Source: Lachnospiraceae bacterium (GTDB lineage: Bacteria > Bacillota > Clostridia > Lachnospirales > Lachnospiraceae). From it: a stretch of DNA of 64,000 nt. The position numbers were made by a program, and so were the translations under genes. The notes under the pieces were generated by a model that saw only the letters and a list, made by a program, of their open reading frames with translations, had not been told where the DNA came from and searched no databases. The stretch lies in the NCBI GenBank assembly GCA_017472605.1, contig JAFUPV010000009.1, positions 1-64,000 of the forward strand, read 5' to 3'. Each line of letters begins with the position of its first letter. The stretch's first letter is position 1. Shown here in pieces: positions 28,313 to 37,767 of this stretch.

Positions 28313-29502
28313 AAATCTCCTTTCTGCTTCCATCCTGTCATGGGACAGGCAGCTTCGTATCTTCTTTCACTCGTTTGCTCATCCGTCTGTCCAGACAGCA
28401 GTTTCTTTTCCGTTTCTTTTGCTCTGGTGGATTCCCGGATGATCAGCTCCGGTTCCATGACAACCTGACGCACTGCGTTTTCACTCTGTCCGCGGATCAG
28501 ATCCAGAAGAAGCGCGGCGGCCGTCTCTCCCAGCTTTTCGTGGGGGTGGGCGATGGTTGTCAGCTTGATGCGGAAGTTCTCCGCAATGAAGGAATTGTCA
28601 TAACCGGTCACGGAAATGTCATCCGGCACACGGAGTCCTTCTTCCTCCAGCGTCTTGATCACCTTCATGGCAGTCAGATCGTTGTAGCAGACAACTCCGT
28701 CAGCCAGTTTTCTGCGGGCAACGATTTCGCGGACAGCGCTGACCGGTTTGCTGGCCCGGTCCTCTGTATGGAACCAGACAACAAGCTCCGGATTATAAAA
28801 GATCCCTGCTTCCTGAAGTGCTGCCACATAGCCGCGGTGCCGTTCTCTCCCCTGCGTATCGTCGGCTTTGAAAATTCCCATGATGTTCTGATGACCAAGA
28901 TCCAGAAGATGCCTGGTCACCAGGTAGCCGCCCATGTAATCGTCCATCCGCACCTGAGGCTTGTCTTCCATCTGGGCAAAACAGCCCTGGATGAAGACAT
29001 AGGGAATCCCGTTCTGATCCAGCTTCTCATAGAGCGTTCCATGCTTGCAGAAAATGTCGCTTTTGCTCGGCTCGATGATCAGTCCTTCAATGTCCTTCTG
29101 CAGCAGCTCTTCCAGACATCTTGCCTCCACCGTTCTGGAATTGCTGGTGTTTTTCAGAATGATGCTGTATCCGTTTTCCGTCAGGACCTGATCAATCCCC
29201 TGAATCACCCGCGGAAAGATGTAATCCGACAGATAGGTCATGACTACTGCTATGTTCCTGGAATCCTTTCCCCGGTGAGCCAGCTCGGAGCAGAAGGTTC
29301 CCCGGCCGTGCTCCGCATAGACATACCCCTCTCTTGTCAGAAGATCCAGTGCCTTGCGGACTGTATGGCGGCTGATCTGATAGTCAGCGGCAAGCTCGTT
29401 TTCCGATGGTATTTTCTCTCCCGGCCGATAGACACCGTCCAGGATTTTTTTCTTCAGCTCATCCGCCAGTCTGCTGTATTTTAACTGTTCTCCGTTTTTC
29501 AT
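28306..29502 (-). CDS. araR: Arabinose-responsive repressor, GntR-LacI chimera
   Basis: Transcription regulator of 398 residues. Residues 5-70 form a GntR winged helix ([20 protein letters not shown]), and residues 80-365 a LacI-type sugar-binding domain ([40 protein letters not shown]). This fusion is characteristic of AraR, which represses arabinose and arabinan genes until L-arabinose binds. It sits inside the operon it should control, and an AraR-like operator overlaps the operon promoter at 32187-32202. The start has a GGGG box 4 bases upstream. The C-terminal 35 residues are hydrophilic and unusual. Confidence 0.93.
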   Translation of the reverse strand: MKNGEQLKYSRLADELKKKILDGVYRPGEKIPSENELAADYQISRHTVRKALDLLTREGYVYAEHGRGTFCSELAHRGKDSRNIAVVMTYLSDYIFPRVIQGIDQVLTENGYSIILKNTSNSRTVEARCLEELLQKDIEGLIIEPSKSDIFCKHGTLYEKLDQNGIPYVFIQGCFAQMEDKPQVRMDDYMGGYLVTRHLLDLGHQNIMGIFKADDTQGRERHRGYVAALQEAGIFYNPELVVWFHTEDRASKPVSAVREIVARRKLADGVVCYNDLTAMKVIKTLEEEGLRVPDDISVTGYDNSFIAENFRIKLTTIAHPHEKLGETAAALLLDLIRGQSENAVRQVVMEPELIIRESTRAKETEKKLLSGQTDEQTSERRYEAACPMTGWKQKGDLC

Positions 29503-29586
29503 CGTTTCCCCTCTCTTGTGTCCGGCCGAATTTCTCCTTCCAACGGAAAGGATCCGGCAGCTGACCGTATCCGGCAGCTGCATCTT

Positions 29587-30570
29587 TTAGCGGATTCTGT
29601 GCCCCGGTGTAAAGACCGGCATTCCGTTTTCGTCATATTCCACTGTCAGCCAGTGGGCATGACGATTGGGATCATAAAGCGGATCGCGGGCACGGATTCC
29701 GTCATAGGTCCGGGCATGATAAACCATGATATCCCGTCCTGCGTCATCTTTTGCGAAGCTGTTGTGTCCGGGACCATAGATTCCCTTTTCCGGATCTGTT
29801 TTCAGCACCGGATAGCGCTCCTTTTTCCAGGACCGCGGATCCAGCAGATCGCTGTCTTCGTCCGCGCAGAGAAGTCCCACGCAATAGCAGGAACCGGTTC
29901 CGCTGGCAGAGAAAGTCAGATAAAATTTCCCGTCATGGTTCAGAACAGCCGGTCCCTCATTGACCCAGAACATGACACGCTCCCAGTCATAGTCCGGCAT
30001 CGTCAGCATTGTCATCACCGTTTTCAGCCGGTTTGGCGCTTCCATCTGAGCGATATACAAATTGGAAGAAACGCTTCCCGTTTTCTGAGCCCAGACATAA
30101 TAGCACTCACCGCGGTGGTTAAAAATCGTTGCATCCAGCGAAAAGTCGGTAAAGGATACCGGATCCTCTGCGCATGGCAGCATCGGTCCCAGCTCTCTCC
30201 ATTCATCCGTCATCGGATCCCCGGCGCATTCCAGCACATAGGGCCGGATTTTCCAGATGTTTTCCGCTTCTCCTGCTGCGAAATAGATGTACCATTTTCC
30301 AAACACATAGTGCAGCTCCGGTGCCCAGATGTGCCAGCTCATCGGTCCATGCTCATGCTTCACCCAGATCAGACGCTCGTTTGCCTCTGACAGCCCCTCC
30401 AGGGACTGGCTGCTGCGCAGAAGGATCCGGTCATAGGCCGGGTAGGATCCGGTAAAATACCAGGTTCCGTCTGCGCCTCTGCAGACAAAGGGATCGGCAC
30501 GCTGCACGATAAACGGGTCGTTATCCGGCGTAATCGTTCCATTCATTTCAATGTTCTGCCAGTCTTCCAT
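29587..30570 (-). CDS. Glycoside hydrolase family 43, probable alpha-L-arabinofuranosidase
   Basis: Five-bladed propeller enzyme of 327 residues. The three acidic residues of GH43 are visible: Asp in RADPFV (about 26), the pKa-modulating Asp in FSLDATIF (about 143), and the acid Glu in VNEGPA (about 203). No signal peptide or carbohydrate module is present, so it works inside the cell. It lies between the GH51 gene and araR in the arabinan operon. It probably removes arabinose from imported arabino-oligosaccharides; xylosidase activity is the main alternative. Confidence 0.9.
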   Translation of the reverse strand: MEDWQNIEMNGTITPDNDPFIVQRADPFVCRGADGTWYFTGSYPAYDRILLRSSQSLEGLSEANERLIWVKHEHGPMSWHIWAPELHYVFGKWYIYFAAGEAENIWKIRPYVLECAGDPMTDEWRELGPMLPCAEDPVSFTDFSLDATIFNHRGECYYVWAQKTGSVSSNLYIAQMEAPNRLKTVMTMLTMPDYDWERVMFWVNEGPAVLNHDGKFYLTFSASGTGSCYCVGLLCADEDSDLLDPRSWKKERYPVLKTDPEKGIYGPGHNSFAKDDAGRDIMVYHARTYDGIRARDPLYDPNRHAHWLTVEYDENGMPVFTPGHRIR

Positions 30571-30618
30571 GATTGTCTCCTATTTGTAGATGATTTCTCA
30601 GCGTTTCTTCTGAGCTGT

Positions 30619-32127
30619 TTATTCCGCTAACGTCACTGCCAGATGAAGCACGCTGCATTTGGGAAGGGTCAGCTTACATCCCTTTTCGGTCAGCTGCGCT
30701 CCGGTAAACGCATTGCATTTCACCTGATCCGGATTAGCAAATGTATTATGTGCATTCATCTCACCGGTCAGAATATCGCCTTCCACTGCCACAGCCGTTC
30801 CTTCCGTCAGAACCAGCTCAACCGGGTAGTCCTCGCTGACAGACTGATTGGTCAGGGTGATGTGCATCGTTCCGTCTTTGCCCATGGAGACGGATTCCGT
30901 CATGTTGGGAACCAGATTCTCATCCACGCCGATGGTCTCCGTTTCCAGCGTGCTGTCCAGAAGCTCCGCGTCCTGATGTACCTGGTACAGCCAAAAAACA
31001 AACCAGGTCGGTGTTTTCACCATTTTCTCGCCTTCTGTCAGAATCACCGACTGAAGAACGTTTACCATCTGCGCAATGTTCGCCATCTTCACGCGGTCAC
31101 AGTGCTTGTTGAAGATGTTTAAGTTGATTCCGGCTACGACAGCATCGCGCATGGTGTTCTGCTGATACAGGAATCCAGGATTGGTTCCCGGCTCCACATC
31201 AAACCAACAGCCCCACTCGTCCACAATCATGCCGATCTTCTTTTCCGGATCGTACTTGTCCATGATGGCGCTGTGGCGGGTAACCAGCTCTTCCATGTAG
31301 AACGTCTTCTTTAATGTCTGATACCAGTCATTCACGTCAAAGTCTGTCGCGCTTCCCTTTTCCTTCCAGTTGTTCGGCACGGTATAATAATGAAGGGAAA
31401 GACCGTCCATTGCGCCGTGAGCTTCCTTTGCCAGGCGGCGATGGGTCACTTCCAGAACCTTCTCTGTCCACTCGTAATCGTCGGCATTGGAACCGCAGGC
31501 AATTTTCTGAACCGGTGCATCATGGTTGTACTGGCGCACATAGGTCTGGTAGCGGCGATATTCCATTCCGTACTGCTCCGGCAGCATGTTTCCGCCGCAG
31601 CCCCAGTTCTCATTTCCCACGCCAAAGTAGTCTACCTTCCACGGCTCCTCGTGTCCGTTCTTCTTGCGCAGGTCAGCCATCGGAGACACACCGTCAAAAG
31701 TCATGTACTCCACCCACTCGGACATTTCCTGAACGGTTCCGCTTCCCAGATTTCCGTTTACATAGGTCTTGCAGCCCAGCTGGCGGCACAGCTCCATGAA
31801 CTCGTGGGTGCCGAAGCTGTTATCTTCTACCACACCGCCCCAGTGAGTATTGATCATTTTCTTTCTTGTTTCCTTCGGACCGATTCCGTCTTTCCAGTGA
31901 TATTCGTCTGCAAAACAGCCGCCCGGCCAGCGCAGAACCGGTACATGAATCTCCTTCAGCGCTTCTACAACGTCATTTCTCATTCCGTTTGTGTTGGGAA
32001 TCGGGGAATCCTCACCGACATAAAGACCTTCATAGATGCAGCGGCCCAGATGCTCGGAAAAATGGCCCTGGAGTTCCGGATTAATGTGTCCTTTTTTCAC
32101 GGACGGGTTTACATACAACTTTGCCAT
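30619..32127 (-). CDS. abfA: Intracellular alpha-L-arabinofuranosidase, GH51
   Basis: Retaining enzyme of 502 residues that releases L-arabinose from arabino-oligosaccharides. The TIM barrel carries the acid/base Glu in [11 protein letters not shown] (about 173) and the nucleophile Glu in [10 protein letters not shown] (about 292). The N-terminal [20 protein letters not shown] and [14 protein letters not shown] blocks are diagnostic. No signal peptide is seen. It is the first gene of the operon abfA, GH43, araR, araD, with AGGAGG 7 bases before the ATG and an AraR-controlled promoter. Confidence 0.96.
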   Translation of the reverse strand: MAKLYVNPSVKKGHINPELQGHFSEHLGRCIYEGLYVGEDSPIPNTNGMRNDVVEALKEIHVPVLRWPGGCFADEYHWKDGIGPKETRKKMINTHWGGVVEDNSFGTHEFMELCRQLGCKTYVNGNLGSGTVQEMSEWVEYMTFDGVSPMADLRKKNGHEEPWKVDYFGVGNENWGCGGNMLPEQYGMEYRRYQTYVRQYNHDAPVQKIACGSNADDYEWTEKVLEVTHRRLAKEAHGAMDGLSLHYYTVPNNWKEKGSATDFDVNDWYQTLKKTFYMEELVTRHSAIMDKYDPEKKIGMIVDEWGCWFDVEPGTNPGFLYQQNTMRDAVVAGINLNIFNKHCDRVKMANIAQMVNVLQSVILTEGEKMVKTPTWFVFWLYQVHQDAELLDSTLETETIGVDENLVPNMTESVSMGKDGTMHITLTNQSVSEDYPVELVLTEGTAVAVEGDILTGEMNAHNTFANPDQVKCNAFTGAQLTEKGCKLTLPKCSVLHLAVTLAE

Positions 32128-32170
32128 GGTAAGCCTCCTTGTTGTTTTCTGTAATCAATCAGTTATGTTC

Positions 32171-32202
32171 AGTATAGCTCTTGTATGGTTGTATTGACAA
32201 GT
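32171..32202 (-). promoter_or_regulatory. abfA operon promoter with AraR-type operator
   Basis: On the minus strand: TTGTCA (32195-32200), an 18-bp spacer and TATACT (32171-32176). The sequence ACTTGTCAATACAACC (32187-32202, minus) matches 10 of the 13 fixed positions of the known Bacillus AraR box ANTTGTNCGTACAANT and covers the -35 and part of the spacer. A repressor bound here would block polymerase. Confidence 0.75.
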
Positions 32203-32220
32203 TGTTTTTCATAATTCCCG

Positions 32221-33522
32221 TTAATGATTGTCCTTCTTTCTCGGGTTCAGGAAATGGTGGTACTTGGAATAAACCATTTTCTGTTTCTGGTACAGGCCGG
32301 AATAACCGGACAGAAGATAACTGACTGCAATCGCCAGCAGGAAAAACGGTACGCCTTCATACTGGAACAGTTCAAAGCAGATAAACAGAGTTGAAATCGG
32401 GCAGTTGGTCACACCGCAGAACAGCGCAGCAAGACCGACTCCCGCGCTGATTGACGCCGGAAGGCCAAGAAGACTTCCCAGCCAGGCGCCAAGGGTCGCT
32501 CCGATGAAGAACGACGGAACAATCTCGCCACCGCGGTATCCGGCTCCAAGCGTCAGGGCGGTAAAAATCATTTTCAGAAGGAATGCCCAGGGAACCACCT
32601 CTCCTTCAAATGCCCGCTCGATGACATCCATGCCTGCGCCGTTGTAATCCCCGCTTCCTTCCAGAAGGGTCAGCACGATGAGTAACAGACCGGCGACAGC
32701 AATTCTGATGTAGGCATTATGAAACAAATACTGATACAGTTCGCCTGTTTTATGGAGCAGCCAGCAGAAAAAGGTTCCTGCAAAGGCACAGGCAGCAGCG
32801 ATTAAAATGACAGAAAATCCGGTATCAATTCCCATCGATGGGATTTCTGTAATGTGAAGACGCTCCGGCGAAATGTCTGCAACTGCCGTTGAGAAATAGT
32901 AGCCGGTCAGAGATGCGATGGCGCAGGGAAACAGTGCCGAATAGTACATGATTCCGACGGTGGCAACCTCCAGTGCGAAGAAGACGGCAGCCATTGGCGT
33001 TCCAAACAGAGCGGCAAAGGCGGCGCTCATACCGCACATGATCAGGACCTTTTTGTCGGAATCATCCAGACGAAGTTTCTTTCCAATGAAATTTCCCATG
33101 CTTCCGCCGATCTGGAGCGCAGCGCCTTCCCGTCCGGCAGATCCGCCGCACAGATGGGTCAAAACAGTTGCTATGAAAATCAGCGGCATCATCCGAAACG
33201 GCACATCACCGTCATGCCGGATTTTATCCAACACGGTGTTTGTTCCTCCGTCCCTCAGCATTTCCGCTTTCTGATAAATAAAAACGATCAGAATACCGGC
33301 AAGCGGCAGCAGATACAGAATCCACTCATGTTCCTTTCTTGTGTTGGTTGCCCAAGTCAGGCACAGGGAAAACAGCGATCCCACTGCACCAACAAGCAAA
33401 CCGGCTGCAAACGCAAGAAACAGCCACTTTACAAAGCTCTTCAATTCTCTCCTGGTTACAAGGAGTGCGTCGCGGATTTCTTTCTTTTCCTCTTCAACTA
33501 GTCTTTTCCACGATTCTCTCAT
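32221..33522 (-). CDS. CLC-family anion/proton antiporter or channel
   Basis: Membrane protein of 433 residues with about ten hydrophobic segments. CLC signatures are the GSAGREGAALQIGG block (gating Glu in GREG) and GYRGGEIVPSFFIGATLG. The first selectivity motif, usually GSGIP, is replaced by GGTNTVLDKI, and the third has GGEIVP. These changes suggest a clade apart from classical chloride CLCs, possibly close to the fluoride-exporting CLC-F group. No fluoride riboswitch was found upstream. The start was set at MRESWK, with TTGGAGG 7 bases upstream; 57 more in-frame residues upstream could be real but look non-coding. Confidence 0.88.
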   Translation of the reverse strand: MRESWKRLVEEEKKEIRDALLVTRRELKSFVKWLFLAFAAGLLVGAVGSLFSLCLTWATNTRKEHEWILYLLPLAGILIVFIYQKAEMLRDGGTNTVLDKIRHDGDVPFRMMPLIFIATVLTHLCGGSAGREGAALQIGGSMGNFIGKKLRLDDSDKKVLIMCGMSAAFAALFGTPMAAVFFALEVATVGIMYYSALFPCAIASLTGYYFSTAVADISPERLHITEIPSMGIDTGFSVILIAAACAFAGTFFCWLLHKTGELYQYLFHNAYIRIAVAGLLLIVLTLLEGSGDYNGAGMDVIERAFEGEVVPWAFLLKMIFTALTLGAGYRGGEIVPSFFIGATLGAWLGSLLGLPASISAGVGLAALFCGVTNCPISTLFICFELFQYEGVPFFLLAIAVSYLLSGYSGLYQKQKMVYSKYHHFLNPRKKDNH

Positions 33523-33703
33523 TCCATTTCCTCCAATTTCCGGCTCTGCCATTTCCACAGCGTTTAACGCCTGCGCAGACAGATTGCCTGTCAGCATCCG
33601 GACTTTCTTCCGGATTTCTCCTGTCAGATCTGCATCGGATATCCAGTTTCTGACAAACTCATTATAAAAAATACCATTCCGCTTGTAAAGCATTAATTTT
33701 CTA

Positions 33704-33732
33704 TTGACTTTCGAACCATTCGTATTTAAAAT
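33704..33732 (+). promoter_or_regulatory. Promoter of the SCP2-ADH-ALDH operon
   Basis: TTGACT (33704-33709), a 17-bp spacer and TAAAAT (33727-33732). A 4-bp inverted repeat CGAA-CCA-TTCG lies within the spacer, and ACGAAT/ATTCGT half-sites (33786-33791 and 33805-33810) lie in the leader. These similar half-sites may be operators for an unknown regulator. Confidence 0.65.
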
Positions 33733-33829
33733 AAATTGATTCCTATTACATTACCGATCCACGCAGTTCCAAATCCATCCGGTTTACGAATATGCGCGGA
33801 TCCGATTCGTTATCCATAAGGAGGTTCCC

Positions 33830-34330
33830 TTGAAACGAATGCAGTCATTTATCTGCCGGATCGTTCTGGCAGTTCTGTTCCGTGCACTGAAATTTCTGAA
33901 CCGGAAAGACACACGCATGAAAGCCGGATTTTCGGCTTATGAAGACGGCTATTCCTTCCGGATCCGCGCAGGAATGGAGTCCGGTGCACCGGTTCTCAGC
34001 TTTTGTGTACGAAATGGTCAGCTGGAAAAACAAAGCCACGAGGTTCCTGTCCAGCTGGAAATCACGATGAAAAGCATCCCGGATGCCTTCCTCGTCCTGA
34101 CCGGGCAGCTTGGCATCGGTGCGTCCTATGCCGGACACCGTTTTTTCATGCGCGGCAATCCCAATGAAGCAATGGGACTTGTCACCTGCCTGGAGCTGGC
34201 AGAAGCCTATCTGTTCCCCAGATTCCTGAGCCGCCGCCTGATGCTTGATGTTCCAAAAAAAGAATTCCCGGCTCTGCTTGTCTATGCCGGTCTGATCTGC
34301 CCGGGCGGACTCTCCCGTACCGGTCGTTAA
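33830..34330 (+). CDS. Small protein with SCP2-like (lipid-binding) pattern
   Basis: A 166-residue protein, not firmly recognised. An N-terminal amphipathic helix (about 1-25, IVLAVLFRALKFL) could touch the membrane. The middle and C-terminal part (VQLEITMKSIPDAFLVLTGQ and the following GNPNEAMGLVTCLELAEAYL) has the order of SCP2 sterol carrier domains: two strands, a helix, a basic strand and an amphipathic helix. It starts with AAGGAGG about 7 bases upstream. It is followed 19 bp later by an Fe-alcohol dehydrogenase and then an aldehyde dehydrogenase, so it may bind a lipophilic substrate for them. This is inference. Confidence 0.55.
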   Translation: MKRMQSFICRIVLAVLFRALKFLNRKDTRMKAGFSAYEDGYSFRIRAGMESGAPVLSFCVRNGQLEKQSHEVPVQLEITMKSIPDAFLVLTGQLGIGASYAGHRFFMRGNPNEAMGLVTCLELAEAYLFPRFLSRRLMLDVPKKEFPALLVYAGLICPGGLSRTGR

Positions 34331-34349
34331 TCATCAAAAAGGAGACGTT

Positions 34350-35531
34350 ATGATCCCAGAATATTATGAATTTCAGAATATGGGCAAGGTCTGCTCCGGA
34401 AAGCTTGCCCTTGAACACATCCCCTACGAGCTCAGCATGAAACATGCTTCCCGTCCGCTGATCCTGACCGACCACACACTGGAGAAGCTTGGCATGCTGA
34501 AGCTGCTTCAGAAAGCAATGGACGGCGTGGACACGACCCATGTGTTTGCTGACATCTATCCGGACAGCAGCATCGATACCGTGCGGCAGGCAGCGGATTT
34601 CTACACCAGATGCGGCTGTGACAGCCTGGTTGCCATGGGTGGCGGAAGTGTCCTTGACACTGCGAAAGGTGTCGCCATGGTCATTTCTCAGGATGGAGCG
34701 GATATCTATTCTCTGATTGGCTGTGAGGAACTGCCCCAGGGAAAACCGGTTCCGTTTCTTGCGGTACCGACAACAGCCGGCACAGGAAGTGAAGCAACCT
34801 GCGTTGCCGTGATTGCGCATCCGCAAAAGGACGTGAAGCTGGAATTTATTTCCGGCCACATCCAGCCTCAGGTTTCCATCCTTGACCCCCGGATGACCCA
34901 GAGTCTTCCGCCGCGGATTACCGCTTCCACTGCCATGGATGCCCTCTGTCACGCAATCGAAGCGTTTAGCTGCCGACAGAAGAATCCCCTCAGCGACGCC
35001 TATGCAATTGCGGCAATCCGTCTGATTTCTTCCCATCTTCTGACTGCAGTTACCCATCCCAAGGACATGGAAGCTCGAATGGCAATGGCAAACGGAAGCA
35101 TGATTGCCGGTGCCGCGTTCAGCAATAGCATGGTCGGAGGTGTCCATGCCATCGGTCACGCGCTTGGCGGAGTCTGTCACATCGCCCATGCCGACGCAAT
35201 GGCGATTCTTCTTCCCCATGTCATGTCCTATAATCTGGATGTCTGCACAGATACCTATTCGGAACTTCTTCTTCATCTGGCTGGTCCCGGTGCCTATGCA
35301 GCTGCCAATGCCCATGAGCGTGCACAAAAATCCATTGAAACGATCCGCTCTCTGAATCAGACGCTTCATGATACCTGTGACATGCCCATAACCCTGGCCC
35401 AGACGAACCGGATTACACCGGATCAGTTTGAGGCGGTCGCTGAGAAAGCGCTGAAGGACGGCGCGATCCTGTTTAACCCGAAAGCCCTTGGAAAAGATTT
35501 CATTATCCGTCTGCTGAAGGAAGCATATTAA
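34350..35531 (+). CDS. Iron-containing alcohol dehydrogenase
   Basis: NAD(P)-dependent group III dehydrogenase of 393 residues. The dinucleotide site is GGGSVLDTAKG (about 96-106) and the PTTAGTGSE block is present. The metal ligands are in the expected order: Asp in LDPRMT, His in MDALCHAIE, His in VHAIGHALGG and His in CHIAHADAMA. It has AAAGGAGA before the ATG and lies between the SCP2-like gene and an aldehyde dehydrogenase. It probably interconverts an alcohol and an aldehyde, with substrate unknown; medium or long chain is possible from context. Confidence 0.95.
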   Translation: MIPEYYEFQNMGKVCSGKLALEHIPYELSMKHASRPLILTDHTLEKLGMLKLLQKAMDGVDTTHVFADIYPDSSIDTVRQAADFYTRCGCDSLVAMGGGSVLDTAKGVAMVISQDGADIYSLIGCEELPQGKPVPFLAVPTTAGTGSEATCVAVIAHPQKDVKLEFISGHIQPQVSILDPRMTQSLPPRITASTAMDALCHAIEAFSCRQKNPLSDAYAIAAIRLISSHLLTAVTHPKDMEARMAMANGSMIAGAAFSNSMVGGVHAIGHALGGVCHIAHADAMAILLPHVMSYNLDVCTDTYSELLLHLAGPGAYAAANAHERAQKSIETIRSLNQTLHDTCDMPITLAQTNRITPDQFEAVAEKALKDGAILFNPKALGKDFIIRLLKEAY

Positions 35532-35630
35532 GCCATCTGAATTTTCCCACGCTCTTGATTTCCCATGCATTTGATTTTCCATCGCCAGGCGGAATCGTTT
35601 TCGTCTGCCCTAAGAAAGGAGACTATTCTC

Positions 35631-36998
35631 ATGAACACAAAGGAACTGGTCGCTCTCCAGCGGCAATTTTTTCAATCCGGCAAAACGCTGCCGCTGTCTT
35701 TCCGCAGGAAAGCGCTTGCCGATCTGAAGGCAGCAATCAAACGCTTTGAACCGCAGATTCAGGACGCGCTGAAAGAAGATCTTGGGAAAAGCAAAACGGA
35801 AGGCTACATGGCTGAAATTGGCATGACGCTTTCCGAAATCAGCTACATGCAGAGGCACATGAGTCATTTTGCACAAAAAAAACATGTCCCGACTCCTCTG
35901 GCTCAGTTTGCCTCTTCCAGCTACCGGCTGCCGGTTCCCTACGGTGTTGTCCTGATCATGAGTCCCTGGAATTACCCCTTCATGCTTTCCATGGAACCGC
36001 TGGTTGATGCAATTGCTGCCGGCAACACGGTTATCCTGAAACCAAGCGCCTACTCTCCCGCCACCAGCGCGGTTCTGCAATCTCTGATTGCATCGGTCTT
36101 CCCTCCAGAATTTGTTACTGTTGTTACCGGAGGCAGAGATGTGAATGCCGACCTGCTGGAACAGCACTATGACTACATCTTTTTCACCGGCGGAAAGACG
36201 GTCGGACGTCTTGTGATGGAGAAGGCTTCCCGCAATCTGACTCCGGTGACTCTGGAGCTTGGCGGCAAAAGTCCCTGCATCGTCGATGAAACAGCCAACA
36301 TCCGACTGGCAGCAAAACGTATCGTGTTTGGTAAGTATCTGAACCTTGGTCAGACCTGTGTCGCTCCGGACTATCTTCTTGTCCACTCCTCCGTGAAAGA
36401 TTCTCTGATTTCTGCCATCAAGGATGAAATCATCAGCCAGTACGGAGAATCCGCTCTCACAAATCCCGACTACGGTCACATTGTGAACCGGAAACATTTT
36501 GACCGTCTTCTTTCATTGATTGCCAATGAAACACTGATTACTGGCGGCCGTTCCAATTCGGAAACGCTTCAGATCGAACCGGTTGTTCTGGAAGCGGATC
36601 TGGATTCCCCCTGCATGCAGGAAGAGATTTTCGGACCAATTCTGCCGATCCTGACCTGGAACCGTGAAGAGGAACTGGTTTCCCTGATTCGGGCGCAGGA
36701 AACGCCTCTGGCCTTCTATCTGTTTTCTTCCAACAAAGACTTTCAGGACCGGATGATGAAGGCCATGCCCTTTGGAGGCGGATGCATCAACGACACCATC
36801 ATCCACCTGGCTACCAGTTCCATGGGATTTGGCGGCATGGGTGAAAGCGGTATGGGAAGCTACCATGGAAAATGCGGATTTGATACATTTACGCACTACA
36901 AGAGCATTGTGGATAAGAAGACATGGATGGATCTGCCTATGAGATATCAGCCGTATAAGGGGTGGAAGGAAGCTATGATACGGATGTTTTTGAAATAA
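35631..36998 (+). CDS. Aldehyde dehydrogenase, class 3-like
   Basis: NAD(P)-dependent enzyme of 455 residues that oxidises an aldehyde to the acid. The general base Glu is in LELGGKSPCIV, and the catalytic Cys in NLGQTCVAPDYLL. The NAD-binding segment MSPWNYPFMLSMEPL and the C-terminal SGMGSYHGKCGFDTFTHYKS are class 3 features. The basic, aromatic-rich C-terminus (GWKEAMIRMFLK) resembles YwdH and fatty aldehyde dehydrogenases. The start has AAAGGAG 9 bases upstream; an earlier in-frame ATG adds 22 unrelated residues. It closes the SCP2-ADH-ALDH operon and is followed by a terminator. Confidence 0.94.
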   Translation: MNTKELVALQRQFFQSGKTLPLSFRRKALADLKAAIKRFEPQIQDALKEDLGKSKTEGYMAEIGMTLSEISYMQRHMSHFAQKKHVPTPLAQFASSSYRLPVPYGVVLIMSPWNYPFMLSMEPLVDAIAAGNTVILKPSAYSPATSAVLQSLIASVFPPEFVTVVTGGRDVNADLLEQHYDYIFFTGGKTVGRLVMEKASRNLTPVTLELGGKSPCIVDETANIRLAAKRIVFGKYLNLGQTCVAPDYLLVHSSVKDSLISAIKDEIISQYGESALTNPDYGHIVNRKHFDRLLSLIANETLITGGRSNSETLQIEPVVLEADLDSPCMQEEIFGPILPILTWNREEELVSLIRAQETPLAFYLFSSNKDFQDRMMKAMPFGGGCINDTIIHLATSSMGFGGMGESGMGSYHGKCGFDTFTHYKSIVDKKTWMDLPMRYQPYKGWKEAMIRMFLK

Positions 36999-37070
36999 GT
37001 GCGGCTGCCATCCCAAAGAGCGACTCCGCGTCCGGAATGCCGTTTCATGCACAGATTTTCTGATAAACAA

Positions 37071-37155
37071 AACAGCCTGCTGTAAAAGTGATTTTCTGAG
37101 TTTCCATTTCGGATTTTCTCAGAAACGCTTTTACAGCAGGCTGTTCTGCTTTTTC
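37071..37155. terminator. Bidirectional terminator between ALDH and queT
   Basis: AACAGCCTGCTGTAAAAG (37071-37088) pairs with CTTTTACAGCAGGCTGTT (37128-37145). A further inner stem is TTTCTGAG against CTCAGAAA. T-rich tails follow on both strands. Confidence 0.88.
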
Positions 37156-37262
37156 TGTTCTGTTTTTATTCTGTTCTGTTTTCTATTCTGTTTTATTTGC
37201 TATCCAGCTTATCTGTCACTGTTTTCTTCTCGTTCTGTATCTTATCTATCCATGAAACAGGC

Positions 37263-37763
37263 TCAGTTTGTCTGGAAGATTCTTCTGGCATGTTTTTTCA
37301 GGGTGAAGAAAAGTAACATACCCAGGACACCACAGGAAATGATCTCCCCAATTCCAACGGTGACTGCCAGATAGGTCCAGGCGTCCTCCAGGCCGTAGGC
37401 AATTTTCAAAACAATGGGGACGATTGCAACGTTGGCAAGGATTGGCGGGATTGGAGCCAGCCAGTGGGTCTGTTTCCGCAGAAGTCTTGTACCGATAGCT
37501 CCAAGCAGCGTCGCGGCAGAGCCAAACAGGATGTCCCAGATTACCGCTCCGGTAAGAACATTGCTGATCAGACAGCCAATGAAAAGACCGGGAACCGCTG
37601 CTGCCGTGAACCAGGGCAGAATGGTCAGCGCTTCCGAAAAACGGATCTGGATTGCTCCACTGGCAAGCCCAAGAGCATTTGCCAGCCAGGTCAGCACAAC
37701 GTAGAGCGCTGCGATCATGGCGCCCTGAACCAGATAGGTGACACGTTTGTTTCTCATATTCAT
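37263..37763 (-). CDS. queT: QueT-type ECF transporter S component
   Basis: Membrane protein of 166 residues with about five spans. It matches the QueT family: QGAMIAALYVVLTWLAN, IQIRFSEALTILPWFT, AVPGLFIGCLISN and DILFGSAATLLGAIGTRLLR. QueT is the substrate-binding subunit for queuosine precursors and uses a shared ECF energy module. This function is supported by a preQ1-I-like riboswitch directly upstream. Two close ATGs (37763 and 37757) fit the GGAG box; the first is listed. Confidence 0.92.
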   Translation of the reverse strand: MNMRNKRVTYLVQGAMIAALYVVLTWLANALGLASGAIQIRFSEALTILPWFTAAAVPGLFIGCLISNVLTGAVIWDILFGSAATLLGAIGTRLLRKQTHWLAPIPPILANVAIVPIVLKIAYGLEDAWTYLAVTVGIGEIISCGVLGMLLFFTLKKHARRIFQTN

Positions 37764-37767
37764 TTTT

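Noticed and set aside
33523-33693. 57-residue N-terminal extension of the CLC protein
   Set aside because: A strong ribosome binding site lies directly before the internal ATG at 33522, and the upstream part resembles no CLC sequence; kept only as a possibility.
33523-33829. Fluoride riboswitch upstream of the CLC gene
   Set aside because: No GGNGATGG-type core was found in either strand of this region.
34182-35582. Long minus-strand open frame of 466 codons opposite the Fe-alcohol dehydrogenase
   Set aside because: It is the antisense shadow of a clear enzyme gene; the composition is rich in His, Cys and Arg and no family motif is seen.
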